Positions 27,109 through 35,053 of a stretch of 64,000 bases of DNA are shown one piece after another. The stretch spans positions 1,273,001 through 1,337,000 of the forward strand of contig OY282373.1 of assembly GCA_958295805.1 (NCBI GenBank). Reading direction: 5' to 3'. Position 1 is the first letter of the stretch. Every line of letters starts with the position of its first letter. The position numbers and the translations under genes are program-made. Source of the stretch: an uncultured Nitrospirales bacterium. GTDB lineage: Bacteria > Nitrospirota > Nitrospiria > Nitrospirales > UBA8639. A model generated the notes under the pieces. The model was not told the DNA's origin. It saw only the letters and a list, made by a program, of their open reading frames with translations, and ran no database searches.

Positions 27109-28260
27109 ATGGGAAAAAATACGCATCAGGGGAAAACGTTCCTGCAGGGGGCGACCCCTGCTCAATCAGGATTTCGCATGCCTGCGGAATGGGAGGACCA
27201 TGAGGCCACGTGGCTGGCGTGGCCGCACAACGCCTCGGATTGGCCGGGAAAACTGGCGGCTATTTATTGGGTGTATGCGGAGATCGTTCGGAAATTGGCA
27301 GCGTCGGAACACGTTCGCCTCCTCATCAATTCCAAAACGCCTGAAGACCGTGTCCGACGGTGTTTATCACGGGCTGAAGCCGACCCGTCGCACGTTGAGG
27401 TTTTTCGGATTTCGACCGACCGCGGCTGGACGCGGGACTTTGGCCCGATCTTTCTTACGCGCGGTCACCCTGCGTCGGAAACGGCAATCGCCAAGTTTCA
27501 ATTTACGGCCTGGGCCCGCTATCCCGATTGGAAAAAGGACAATTGCGTCTCCGTGACCGTCGCGTCCCTGTTAGCCTGCCGATCCTTTCCCATTACGCAT
27601 AAAGGGCGAGCGGTGGTCCTGGAAGGCGGGAGCATTGACGTGAACGGGGTCGGTACGGTCATGACCACGGAAGAATGTTTGCTTGATCCGGCGGTGCAAG
27701 TACGCAATCCGGGATTTTCGCGTGCAGATTATGAGATCGTGCTCAAAGAGTCGTTGGGCGTGACCCACGTGGTATGGTTGAAGAGAGGCATTGCCGGCGA
27801 TGACACCCATGGACACGTGGATGACGTCTGTCGGTTCGTGAATCCTCAGACCGTGGTGCTGTGTCAGGAACGAAACCCCCGTGATGAAAATCATGAGGCG
27901 TTGGCTGAAAATCGAGAACGATTGGAAAGCGCCGTCCTGGAAAATGGATCAAAAATCGAGATCGTGTCACTGCCCATGCCCGCACCGCTCTCTTTTGACG
28001 GGCAACGGCTTCCGGCCAGTTATGCCAATTTTTACATTAGCAACGCGGTGGTTCTGGTCCCGACCTTTAATGATCCCAAGGATCGGGTGGCTTTGGGCAT
28101 TTTGAGCGAAGTGTTTCCCGATCGTTCGGTGATAGGGATTCACGCGGTCGATCTTCTATTGGGATTCGGTACGCTGCACTGTCTGACGCAACAGCAGCCC
28201 CTGGCCAAGGGCGACGGGACGCTGACCACTGACCAAGGTTGTTCCTATGTTGCACGTTGA
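27109..28260 (+). CDS. aguA: Agmatine deiminase
   Basis: About 383 residues, the usual size, converting agmatine to N-carbamoylputrescine. Family signatures include MPAEWEDHEATWLAWPHN near the N-terminus, TRDFGPIFL, EGGSIDVNG, GDDTHGHVDDVCRFV and the C-terminal catalytic cysteine in GTLHCLTQQQP. The ATG at 27109 (MGKNTHQ) is preferred to the upstream TTG at 27094. It overlaps the next gene by 14 bp. Confidence 0.93.
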   Translation: MGKNTHQGKTFLQGATPAQSGFRMPAEWEDHEATWLAWPHNASDWPGKLAAIYWVYAEIVRKLAASEHVRLLINSKTPEDRVRRCLSRAEADPSHVEVFRISTDRGWTRDFGPIFLTRGHPASETAIAKFQFTAWARYPDWKKDNCVSVTVASLLACRSFPITHKGRAVVLEGGSIDVNGVGTVMTTEECLLDPAVQVRNPGFSRADYEIVLKESLGVTHVVWLKRGIAGDDTHGHVDDVCRFVNPQTVVLCQERNPRDENHEALAENRERLESAVLENGSKIEIVSLPMPAPLSFDGQRLPASYANFYISNAVVLVPTFNDPKDRVALGILSEVFPDRSVIGIHAVDLLLGFGTLHCLTQQQPLAKGDGTLTTDQGCSYVAR

Positions 28261-29998
28261 CGATCTCCGAAAAACCTTGGCCCGGATTGACGGGCGAGGG
28301 TACAAAGCCTACAAGGATCTGCAAGGCTCCTACGCCTACCCTCAATTCACCTTGTTCATCGATTACGTGCAAGGCGACCCGTTTGCGTCACCTTCAAAAA
28401 TTCGAGTGCGGGTTCCAAGTACCGTAGCGCAGATTCCACCCGACCTTTTTTCCAGTCGCGTTCGCCGAATCGCCTTGCAGGACTTTTTCATTCGCGGCGT
28501 GCATCAGACAATTCGACAAGTGTGTCAGGGGAGCCGAGGCATCGGAAAAAGCGGAATGATGGCGATCGACGTGGGTGGACAAGAGGTCTTGGAACGAACG
28601 GCCATGGTGGTGACGGCCCAATGGATCGAGGCTCGATTATCGCTCGGCCTGCCGGCCCAAGGGCGCACCGTCCTTGGCCGACAAGCGGAGGTCATGTTGT
28701 GTCAGGAAGTGCCCAAGATTGCCGAGCGAGCCTTGCAATGGACACACGTCGATCAGGACCGGGCGTTGGCCTTTGTTGATTGTGTGGACAATCAGGAGGC
28801 CGTTCGCGCCCAACTCGATGCTTTGGGGCTGGTGGCCTTCATCGCCGATGAAGCGATGCTGCCGAGAGTCAGCGGCGCATCAGATCGTCCGCTGTCGGGT
28901 GAGAACGCAAAGCCTTTTACCGTGCCCGATTCCCTGCGCGTGTCGCTGCCGATTCCTCATCCGGTTTCTCAGAACGGCATGACCACGCAATCCTTAACCG
29001 GTTTGGGAATCCCCAAAGGGATCACCTTGATCGTCGGCGGAGGCTATCACGGCAAGTCCACGGTGCTCCGGGCATTGGAGCGAGGGGTGTATGCGCACGT
29101 CCCGGACGATGGACGGGAATACGTGGTGACGACGGAACACGCCGCCAAAATCCGCGCGGAAGACGGCCGACGCATTGAACGAGTCAACATCAGCGGATTC
29201 ATCGACAATCTTCCCTATGGGCAGGAGACCGTGCGGTTTTCCACGGACAACGCGAGTGGGAGCACCAGTCAGGCCGCTTCGATTCTTGAAGCCGTTGAAG
29301 CAGGTGCCACGACGCTGTTGCTTGATGAAGATACCAGTGCCACGAATTTCATGGTCAGAGACGCCCGAATGCAGGCGTTGGTTCATAAAGAGCATGAACC
29401 CATCACGCCGTTCGTGGACCGCGTGCGTGAACTGTATGAACAACGGGGCGTGTCCACGGTGTTGGTGATGGGCGGCTGTGGGGATTATTTCGACGTGGCC
29501 GATACGGTCATCATGATGCAGGAATATCAGCCCGTTGACGTGACGGAACGCGCCCGGCGGGTCGCACGAGAGTTTCAGACGCAACGAACAATCGAAAGAA
29601 CGGCGTCGTTAGCGGAACCCGACCCCCGAATTCCCCTGCGTGACGGTCTCGATCCATCCCGTGGACACCGTGAAGTAAAAATTGACGCCAAGTCCGTGGA
29701 TACCATTGTCTTCGGGTATGAAGTCATTGACGTGAGCGGGATCGAACAACTGGTGGACGTCAGTCAAACCCGGGCCGTGGGTTTTGCCCTCCATCTGGCT
29801 TCACGTCGTTTCCTGGACGGACAAATGGGCGTGAAAGCGGTGGTCCAAAGCCTGGTGCGGCTGTTGACGGAGGCAGGCTTGGACGTCCTCGATCCTTTTT
29901 GCAAGGACGGGCACCATCCTGGAAATTTCGCGCGCCCTCGCACATTAGAAATCGCCGCGGCCCTGAACCGGTTACGCACCCTTCGCGTCAAACACTAG
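28247..29998 (+). CDS. Predicted ATPase of the ABC class (COG3044-type)
   Basis: The 583-residue protein belongs to the soluble ABC_ATPase family of unknown function. It has a Walker A-like GGGYHGKST at about residue 263, a signature-like SGSTSQAASILEA region, and Walker B TTLLLDEDTSATNFM. A further conserved stretch, VLVMGGCGDYFDVADTVIMM, follows. There are no membrane segments, so it is not a transporter component. It is translationally coupled to aguA by a 14-bp overlap; a link to polyamines is not established. Confidence 0.85.
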   Translation: MLHVDDLRKTLARIDGRGYKAYKDLQGSYAYPQFTLFIDYVQGDPFASPSKIRVRVPSTVAQIPPDLFSSRVRRIALQDFFIRGVHQTIRQVCQGSRGIGKSGMMAIDVGGQEVLERTAMVVTAQWIEARLSLGLPAQGRTVLGRQAEVMLCQEVPKIAERALQWTHVDQDRALAFVDCVDNQEAVRAQLDALGLVAFIADEAMLPRVSGASDRPLSGENAKPFTVPDSLRVSLPIPHPVSQNGMTTQSLTGLGIPKGITLIVGGGYHGKSTVLRALERGVYAHVPDDGREYVVTTEHAAKIRAEDGRRIERVNISGFIDNLPYGQETVRFSTDNASGSTSQAASILEAVEAGATTLLLDEDTSATNFMVRDARMQALVHKEHEPITPFVDRVRELYEQRGVSTVLVMGGCGDYFDVADTVIMMQEYQPVDVTERARRVAREFQTQRTIERTASLAEPDPRIPLRDGLDPSRGHREVKIDAKSVDTIVFGYEVIDVSGIEQLVDVSQTRAVGFALHLASRRFLDGQMGVKAVVQSLVRLLTEAGLDVLDPFCKDGHHPGNFARPRTLEIAAALNRLRTLRVKH

Positions 29999-30046
29999 GC
30001 GTCATTCCTGTTCAGAGCACGTTAAACGAGGGCTGAGGTGACATCA

Positions 30047-30604
30047 ATGCGACCGGGTTTTGCCGTTGATATCGACAACGTGTTGGCTCAGGCGGAACAC
30101 GAAGTCCAACGAATTTTTCGTGAATTGACCGGTGAGCCGTGGCCGTCCCAGAGGCACGCCAGCGCGGGCGGGCTTGACGGCAGTGATTTGGACCCTGATC
30201 TGATTGACCGGATTTTCGATTATTTTTATGAGCGGAGCATTCCGAGGCTGCCGGTGGTTCCCGGTGCTCGACCGGCGTTGCAGCGGCTTCAGAAAGACTA
30301 TCGGATCGTTCTCATTACGGCGCGCCGCCCCAGTGCTCGCCCATGCACGCTGGGTTGGTTGGACGAGCACGGCATTCCGTTTGACGAACTCCATCACACC
30401 GGAGAGAAAACCGAAGCGTCGAACGACATTGTCCTGGCCGTCGATGACCATCCCGACCACGTGAAGGAGTATCTGGCACTGGGCATCCGGGTCTTTCTGA
30501 TGGATCAACCTTGGAATCGAACGTTTTCCGACCCGGGCGCGACCAGGGTTTCCGACTGGGATGAGTTGCACCGGAAGATCGACGTGAGTTCGAAGCCGGC
30601 CTGA
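30047..30604 (+). CDS. HAD-superfamily 5'-nucleotidase-like phosphatase
   Basis: About 185 residues. The N-terminal FAVDIDNVLA gives the HAD motif I (DxD), LITARRP motif II, and LAVDDHPDHVKEY motif III/IV; a short helical cap lies between. The pattern resembles bacterial 5'(3')-deoxyribonucleotidase-like proteins, but the substrate is unknown. The ATG at 30047 is used because GAGG at 30034-30037 has suitable spacing; GTG 30038 is in frame three codons earlier. Confidence 0.75.
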   Translation: MRPGFAVDIDNVLAQAEHEVQRIFRELTGEPWPSQRHASAGGLDGSDLDPDLIDRIFDYFYERSIPRLPVVPGARPALQRLQKDYRIVLITARRPSARPCTLGWLDEHGIPFDELHHTGEKTEASNDIVLAVDDHPDHVKEYLALGIRVFLMDQPWNRTFSDPGATRVSDWDELHRKIDVSSKPA

Positions 30605-30653
30605 TTTGGCCGGCATGGGCGTCTGCTTTTTTCCAACCCGTGCGGGCTATTCC

Positions 30654-31034
30654 ATGGCGATTGCCACCGTCACGTTTCGTCAATGTCTCGTGAATGCTCC
30701 GGAGTATGGGAGTGACGACAAGCACGTCGGGTCACGGGTCTTTTTTGATCTCCATCGTGAAGGGCGGGAGTTCGTGAACGTGTACGTGGACGTGAAGCAG
30801 GCGACTGGAGAAGGAGCCGAACGTGAGCCGTTAGTCGTCACGCCTCCGCACGGCTATGACGGCCCGTTGAACGTCCCCGTTTTTCACAGTCTGGTGGAGT
30901 TTTATTATCGGCAGGCCGTGGGCGGAGCGTCAGGACTGTCCGGCATCCAGGGGCTTGGCATGAGACTCACGGACTGGGTGATTGAACGGGACATGCGTGT
31001 CCAGTTTGAAATCTCCGGTTCGGAAACGGACTGA
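30654..31034 (+). CDS. Conserved-looking hypothetical protein
   Basis: Not recognised. The 126-residue protein beginning MAIATVTFRQ is soluble, of mixed alpha/beta character, with codon use like its neighbours and no signal peptide or known motif. It follows the HAD gene by 49 bp and may share its transcript. The Shine-Dalgarno sequence is weak. An upstream in-frame start at 30606 would add 16 residues. Confidence 0.6.
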   Translation: MAIATVTFRQCLVNAPEYGSDDKHVGSRVFFDLHREGREFVNVYVDVKQATGEGAEREPLVVTPPHGYDGPLNVPVFHSLVEFYYRQAVGGASGLSGIQGLGMRLTDWVIERDMRVQFEISGSETD

Positions 31035-31098
31035 AGACGAATCTTCTTTGCGGCACGCCAAGTGTTCTCGCGGCCTTCATCGGGCGACCCTTCACCCT

Positions 31099-32175
31099 TC
31101 ACGCCGTGCTTTCCATCGTGATGACGAGTTTGCCGATGAAGTTCTTCTCCACGAAATCGGCCTGAGCGCGGGCAAGGTCCTTGAGCGGATAGGTGCCGGC
31201 GAGCATTGGCTTGATCTTCCCCGACGTTGCGTAGTCGCGGACGCGGGCGAAATCCTCCCGCGTGCCCTGCGTCGAGCCGATGAGGTCAAGGTGCTTGAGA
31301 TACACGGTGCGCAGATCGAGTTCGACGACCGGCCCCCCGATGGCGCCCGCGGTAACGTAGCGCCCTTCTGGACGCAGAACGTTGAGCAGCGTCTTGAACA
31401 GTGGTCCGCCGACCACGTCGGCGACGACGTCAACTTGGCGCGTGCCCAACGCCGAGCGGATAGCCTGGTCCAGGTTCTCAGATTCACGCGCAACGACCGC
31501 CTGCGCGCCGAGATCGAGCAGGGCATCCGTCCATCCGGCGCTTGCGACGGCGATCGGCACCGCGCCCCTGACCCTTGCAAGCTGGATGAGCCCGGTCCCT
31601 ACGCCGCCTGATGCGCCGCTGATGAGCACGACCTCACCGCCGGTGAGACTGGCGCGGTTGAGCATCCGCTCCGCGGTGACGTACGCACAGCAGAACGTCG
31701 CAAGCTCCGCGTCGGAAAGCGGCATCCTGACGACGTGCGCGTTTTCCGCGGGCACCGCGCAATACTCCGCAAACCCGCCGTTGCGGCCGTGACCGATGTA
31801 ATCGACGTTCGCAAGACTGGTCCCCGCGTCGTTGTAGATCCCGAAGTCCACCATCACCCGCTTGCCGATGATTCCGCCGTCCACGTTCTCGCCGACCGCG
31901 GCGATGCGCCCCACGACGTCGGCGCCCTGGATCAATGGGAATTCGAGAGGCTGTCCCCTCCGCCACGATGACACCTCGCCCGGGTCGTCGTCGGTGCCGT
32001 AGGCGCCTTCGCGCACCCAGACGTCGGTGTTGTTCACGCCGCATGCCGTCACCCGCACCAACACCTCACCTGGGGCGGGCACGGGCACCGGGACGTCCTC
32101 TCGGTATTCGAGCCTCTCCGGGCCACCGTGCCCGGTCAGCAGCACTGCGCGCATGGTCGCCGGTAGGTCAGGCAT
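31099..32175 (-). CDS. MDR-superfamily zinc-type alcohol dehydrogenase / quinone reductase-like
   Basis: The 358-residue medium-chain reductase has the GroES-like N-terminal half (VRVTACGVNNTDVWVREG, GADVVGRIAAVGENV) and a Rossmann half with SGASGGVGTGLIQLA (NAD(P)-binding). Catalytic zinc ligands are not convincingly complete, which favours a quinone-oxidoreductase-like enzyme. The gene is clearly richer in G+C, with GCG/CGC-type codons, than genes on either side and faces the opposite way, which suggests transfer. Substrate unknown. Confidence 0.85.
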   Translation of the reverse strand: MPDLPATMRAVLLTGHGGPERLEYREDVPVPVPAPGEVLVRVTACGVNNTDVWVREGAYGTDDDPGEVSSWRRGQPLEFPLIQGADVVGRIAAVGENVDGGIIGKRVMVDFGIYNDAGTSLANVDYIGHGRNGGFAEYCAVPAENAHVVRMPLSDAELATFCCAYVTAERMLNRASLTGGEVVLISGASGGVGTGLIQLARVRGAVPIAVASAGWTDALLDLGAQAVVARESENLDQAIRSALGTRQVDVVADVVGGPLFKTLLNVLRPEGRYVTAGAIGGPVVELDLRTVYLKHLDLIGSTQGTREDFARVRDYATSGKIKPMLAGTYPLKDLARAQADFVEKNFIGKLVITMESTA

Positions 32176-32251
32176 CGCGTCCGAGCCTCGGTGGCCAACC
32201 CGGGAGGCGGGTCTTTCTGCCGTGTCTCCCTTTCATTGTTCAGCAGGCTGC

Positions 32252-32857
32252 TTATCCCTTCTTGCCGAGTGCGCGTTCAATGTCTTGAACGATTTGGGGA
32301 GAGAGGGGCTTCAGGCCGGGTCGATATCGGGCAATGACCTGCCCGTGGCGATCCACCAGAAATTTCTGAAAATTCCACTCGATTTCGCCGGGAAACGGGC
32401 TTTGGGTGGTGAGGTAGTGGTACAGGGCATGGATACCCTCTCCCTTGACGCTTATTTTGCTGAACAAGGGAAATTCCAAGGCATACTTGGTGTAGCAGAA
32501 AGATTTGATTTCTTCGTCGTTGCCCGGTTCCTGTTGGCCGAAGTTATTGGCCGGGAACGCCAGAATTTCCAGACCCTGGTTGCGATACTGTTCGTACAAC
32601 GTCTGTAATCCCTCGTATTGCGGCGTGTTGCCGCAAAAACTGGCAGTATTGACGAGGAGCAACACTTTTCCTTGAAAAGTGCTCAGAGAGAGCGGACTCC
32701 CGTCAATGTCGTTCAACGTAAACGAATACACGGGTGCCGTGCCCGCTGCACGGGCGATCTCGGCTGAATACCCTTGTTTGCACGCTCCGACAATGAGCGC
32801 CAATGCGACGCAACCGGTGAAACCAATCAGCAAAGTGAGTCGAGAGAATCGTTTCAT
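32252..32857 (-). CDS. Glutathione peroxidase-family lipoprotein
   Basis: The 201-residue protein starts with a lipoprotein signal (LALIVGAC, cysteine about residue 26). The thiol-peroxidase domain has the peroxidatic cysteine in NTASFCGNTPQYEGL, the conserved NFGQQEPG and WNFQKFLVDRHGQ. Cysteine rather than selenocysteine occupies the active site, so thioredoxin-type donors are more likely than glutathione. The lipobox places it in the periplasm, membrane-anchored, where it would detoxify peroxides. Confidence 0.92.
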   Translation of the reverse strand: MKRFSRLTLLIGFTGCVALALIVGACKQGYSAEIARAAGTAPVYSFTLNDIDGSPLSLSTFQGKVLLLVNTASFCGNTPQYEGLQTLYEQYRNQGLEILAFPANNFGQQEPGNDEEIKSFCYTKYALEFPLFSKISVKGEGIHALYHYLTTQSPFPGEIEWNFQKFLVDRHGQVIARYRPGLKPLSPQIVQDIERALGKKG

Positions 32858-33142
32858 GAGCCACTCCTTTTCAGGTTATCGTGGGGTGTTCTGAATCAGG
32901 AAGATTGCCGACATTTTACTCCATAAAGAAGACGGTTTGCCAAGTCTGCTCGTGAGAGGGGCCGGATGAGGGTGATGCGTAGAGCGAGTGGCTGCGGAGC
33001 AGGTACGAGACAATCGTATCGCTGAACGAGCCAAAGTTGACCGGCGGCGCCGTTGGCCAAGCAGGGAGATATTGTTGGTTTGGTGCGTTGATGTTATGAT
33101 GCTCAGGTCATTGAATAGTCACCACGAACAGGAGTGGATGCC

Positions 33143-33388
33143 ATGCCTCGTCTGACAATCAGTTTGGCTGACCGGACACATCAGGCACTGAAGGAAACCG
33201 CGGCCCGGCAAAATCGTTCCATGGGTTCCATCATTCAGGAGAGCCTGGAATTGAGAGGTATCCGACCCTACGACACCGCCCGGGAGATCGTCGCCAAGGC
33301 GCGGGCGAAGTCTGGGTTGCACGCAGATGATGCGATGGTACTGGCAGTCAAGGAAACACGACGTTTCCGCGACGAGCAAGGGCACTGA
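33143..33388 (+). CDS. Ribbon-helix-helix antitoxin
   Basis: The 81-residue protein begins MPRLTISLADRTHQALKE, the short beta strand and first helix of a ribbon-helix-helix DNA-binding fold, and ends in a charged tail that would bind the toxin. ATG 33143 is preferred over GTG 33134 because AGGAG at 33129-33134 has proper spacing only for it. A PIN-domain gene follows 17 bp downstream, so this is the antitoxin of a VapBC-like pair. Confidence 0.82.
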   Translation: MPRLTISLADRTHQALKETAARQNRSMGSIIQESLELRGIRPYDTAREIVAKARAKSGLHADDAMVLAVKETRRFRDEQGH

Positions 33389-33405
33389 ACGGCGCCGGCG
33401 GTCAA

Positions 33406-33903
33406 GTGCCGGAGACGCGGGATAGAGCGCCGGTGACGCCCAAGGCTTGTATCGTCGATACCAATGTCATCGTTTCGGGTTTGATCGGCGCGGACCCGAA
33501 CGGCCCCCCGGCGCGAATCCTGGACGCCATGCTTGATGGTGACCTCCTGTACCTCATGTCAGCCGACTTGCTCACCGAGTATTCGTCCGTGTTGCGCCGT
33601 CCGCGTCTCGTCCGATTCCATGGACGGACGGACGACGAAATCGACCGGCTACTTACCGATTTGATCGCCAATGCCCTATGGCGCGAGCCTATCACCAGCG
33701 TCGATGCCCCCGATACCGGCGACACCCACCTGTGGACGCTGCTCGCCAGCCATCCGCAAGGACAACTCGTCACGGGTGACCGGCTTCTTCTCAATAATCC
33801 TCTGAGAGGTGCGTCTGTGATTTCCCCTCGTCGTTTCGTGGATACATTTTTATCGCCGAAAGAGACCCCTTCCCGTAGTATTGGGCCAGACACGGTAGGG
33901 TAG
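33406..33903 (+). CDS. PIN-domain toxin (COG1569-like)
   Basis: The 165-residue protein has the PIN nuclease pattern: D in CIVDTNVIVSG, E in LTEYSSVLRRPR, D in DTGDTHLWTLL and D in LVTGDRLLL. These acidic residues bind the metal for RNA cleavage. GTG 33406 or GTG 33433 could be the start; both keep the domain whole. The last ~25 residues extend beyond the usual domain end. It is paired with the RHH antitoxin just upstream. Confidence 0.82.
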   Translation: MPETRDRAPVTPKACIVDTNVIVSGLIGADPNGPPARILDAMLDGDLLYLMSADLLTEYSSVLRRPRLVRFHGRTDDEIDRLLTDLIANALWREPITSVDAPDTGDTHLWTLLASHPQGQLVTGDRLLLNNPLRGASVISPRRFVDTFLSPKETPSRSIGPDTVG

Positions 33904-33965
33904 GTTATCGTTGGGGTAGGCGGACAGAAAGTGTCGGATTTCGCCAGTCTCATCCAACCCACCGG

Positions 33966-34286
33966 CTAGGCCACCTTCGTTTCCTGGGGCTTGGCCTGTA
34001 CCGTCAGTTTCAACCCAACGCTCTCCAACATCGCCTCAAGGGTAGAAAAGCGAGGATTGCCCTTGCGGGACAACGTGCGGTACAGGCTCTCACGGCTCAG
34101 TTGCGTCTCCCGGGCGAGCCGTCCGATGCCGCGAGCCTTGGCGACGTCACGGAGGGCCAACAGAAAGGTCTCAGTCCCTTTTTCGGATTCGTCCTCCAGT
34201 GCCGCGTTCAAATACGCCGCGGCTTCTTCGGGGTCTTGGAGGTCCTGATAGAGGATGTCTTCATACGGAACGGTTCGCTTTGGCAT
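33966..34286 (-). CDS. HigA-like (COG3636) antitoxin
   Basis: The 106-residue protein starting MPKRTVPYEDIL has a C-terminal HTH typical of putative addiction-module antidotes (IGRLARETQLSRESLYRTLSRKGNPRFSTLEAML). ATG 34286 has a GGGAGAT site and starts 4 bp after the toxin stop; the longer frame from 34322 overlaps the toxin. It is likely both repressor and antitoxin of the pair. Confidence 0.88.
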   Translation of the reverse strand: MPKRTVPYEDILYQDLQDPEEAAAYLNAALEDESEKGTETFLLALRDVAKARGIGRLARETQLSRESLYRTLSRKGNPRFSTLEAMLESVGLKLTVQAKPQETKVA

Positions 34287-34290
34287 AGGC

Positions 34291-34584
34291 TTATCTCCCG
34301 TTATAGTCGGCCCAATACTCATGAGCCTTTTTGATATCCGTTGCTTGTGTTCGCTTCGTTCCCCCGTACAAAAGGAGAATGCAACGGTCGTCTTGTCCGA
34401 TGTACACGCGGTATCCTGGGCCGATGTCTATCCGCAACTCCACCACCCCGTGCCCGACTGATCGATGATCTCCCGGATTTCCCAAACGGAGCCGCGCGAT
34501 CCTGACGCGAATGCCGTTTCGCACTTTCTGGTCCGTCAGTTTGCGCAGCCAATCCGCAAACGGGGTATGCCCATCGGCTGCCAC
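34291..34584 (-). CDS. RelE/HigB-type toxin, possibly short at the N-terminus
   Basis: The 97-residue protein has the family core PFADWLRKLTDQKVRNGIRVRIARL, ELRIDIGPGYRVYIGQDD and ILLLYGGTKRTQATDIKKAHEY. The only in-frame start is GTG 34584. Family-like residues (VAAYV) continue upstream with no start codon before an in-frame stop, so the natural N-terminus may be damaged. A dispersed repeat begins about 70 bp upstream. Antitoxin follows 4 bp later. Confidence 0.8.
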   Translation of the reverse strand: MAADGHTPFADWLRKLTDQKVRNGIRVRIARLRLGNPGDHRSVGHGVVELRIDIGPGYRVYIGQDDRCILLLYGGTKRTQATDIKKAHEYWADYNGR

Positions 34585-34654
34585 GTATGCGGCTACCCGC
34601 CGCGTCCGCGGGCCCGTGATTCATTCTGCCCTGCTCTGTCATGCTTCCCTTCTC

Positions 34655-34753
34655 TGTCATTCTGAGCGAAGCGAAGAATCTGGTTCGTTCCCGAACCGGG
34701 TCCGCCCATGAGGATAGGGAGACAAGCAGATCCTTCGCTTCGCTCAGGATGAC
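34655..34753. repeat. AGCGAAGCGAAG-family inverted repeat
   Basis: Arms TTCTGAGCGAAGCGAAGAAT (34659-34678) and TCCTTCGCTTCGCTCAGGA (34731-34749) face each other across ~50 bp. This is the main identifiable structure in the 469-bp gap before the Cas13a gene. The rest of the gap (34760-35053) is AT-richer and must hold the Cas13a promoter, but no hexamer pair with good spacing was found. Confidence 0.8.
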
Positions 34754-35053
34754 AAGGGAGGGAGGAGAACAGGGGAGGACCAGAGGGTAAAGGAGGATCG
34801 TGAACACGCTCCTTGTTTGGTTGTCTTCGGTGTCTAAGTATGCTGCTAACAATGGAGGATCGTGTCTAGGATTGTATATAAGTCCGAGCGTAAGAATGGA
34901 GGTATAAAGGTATTAAATGAGAGCGAAGATGACAAGTTCCTTACCGATCCTGTAGGTGTCCTATTGGCTGATGTAGCCATCCGTATTCAACTTATCGGCA
35001 AACGAACTTGACGAAAGCCTTTCACAAAGGACCAGATATAACTGGAGGCCGAC

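Noticed and set aside
35008-35042. TTGACG and TATAAC as a cas13a promoter
   Set aside because: The spacing is 23 bp, too long for a sigma-70 promoter, so no promoter is called.
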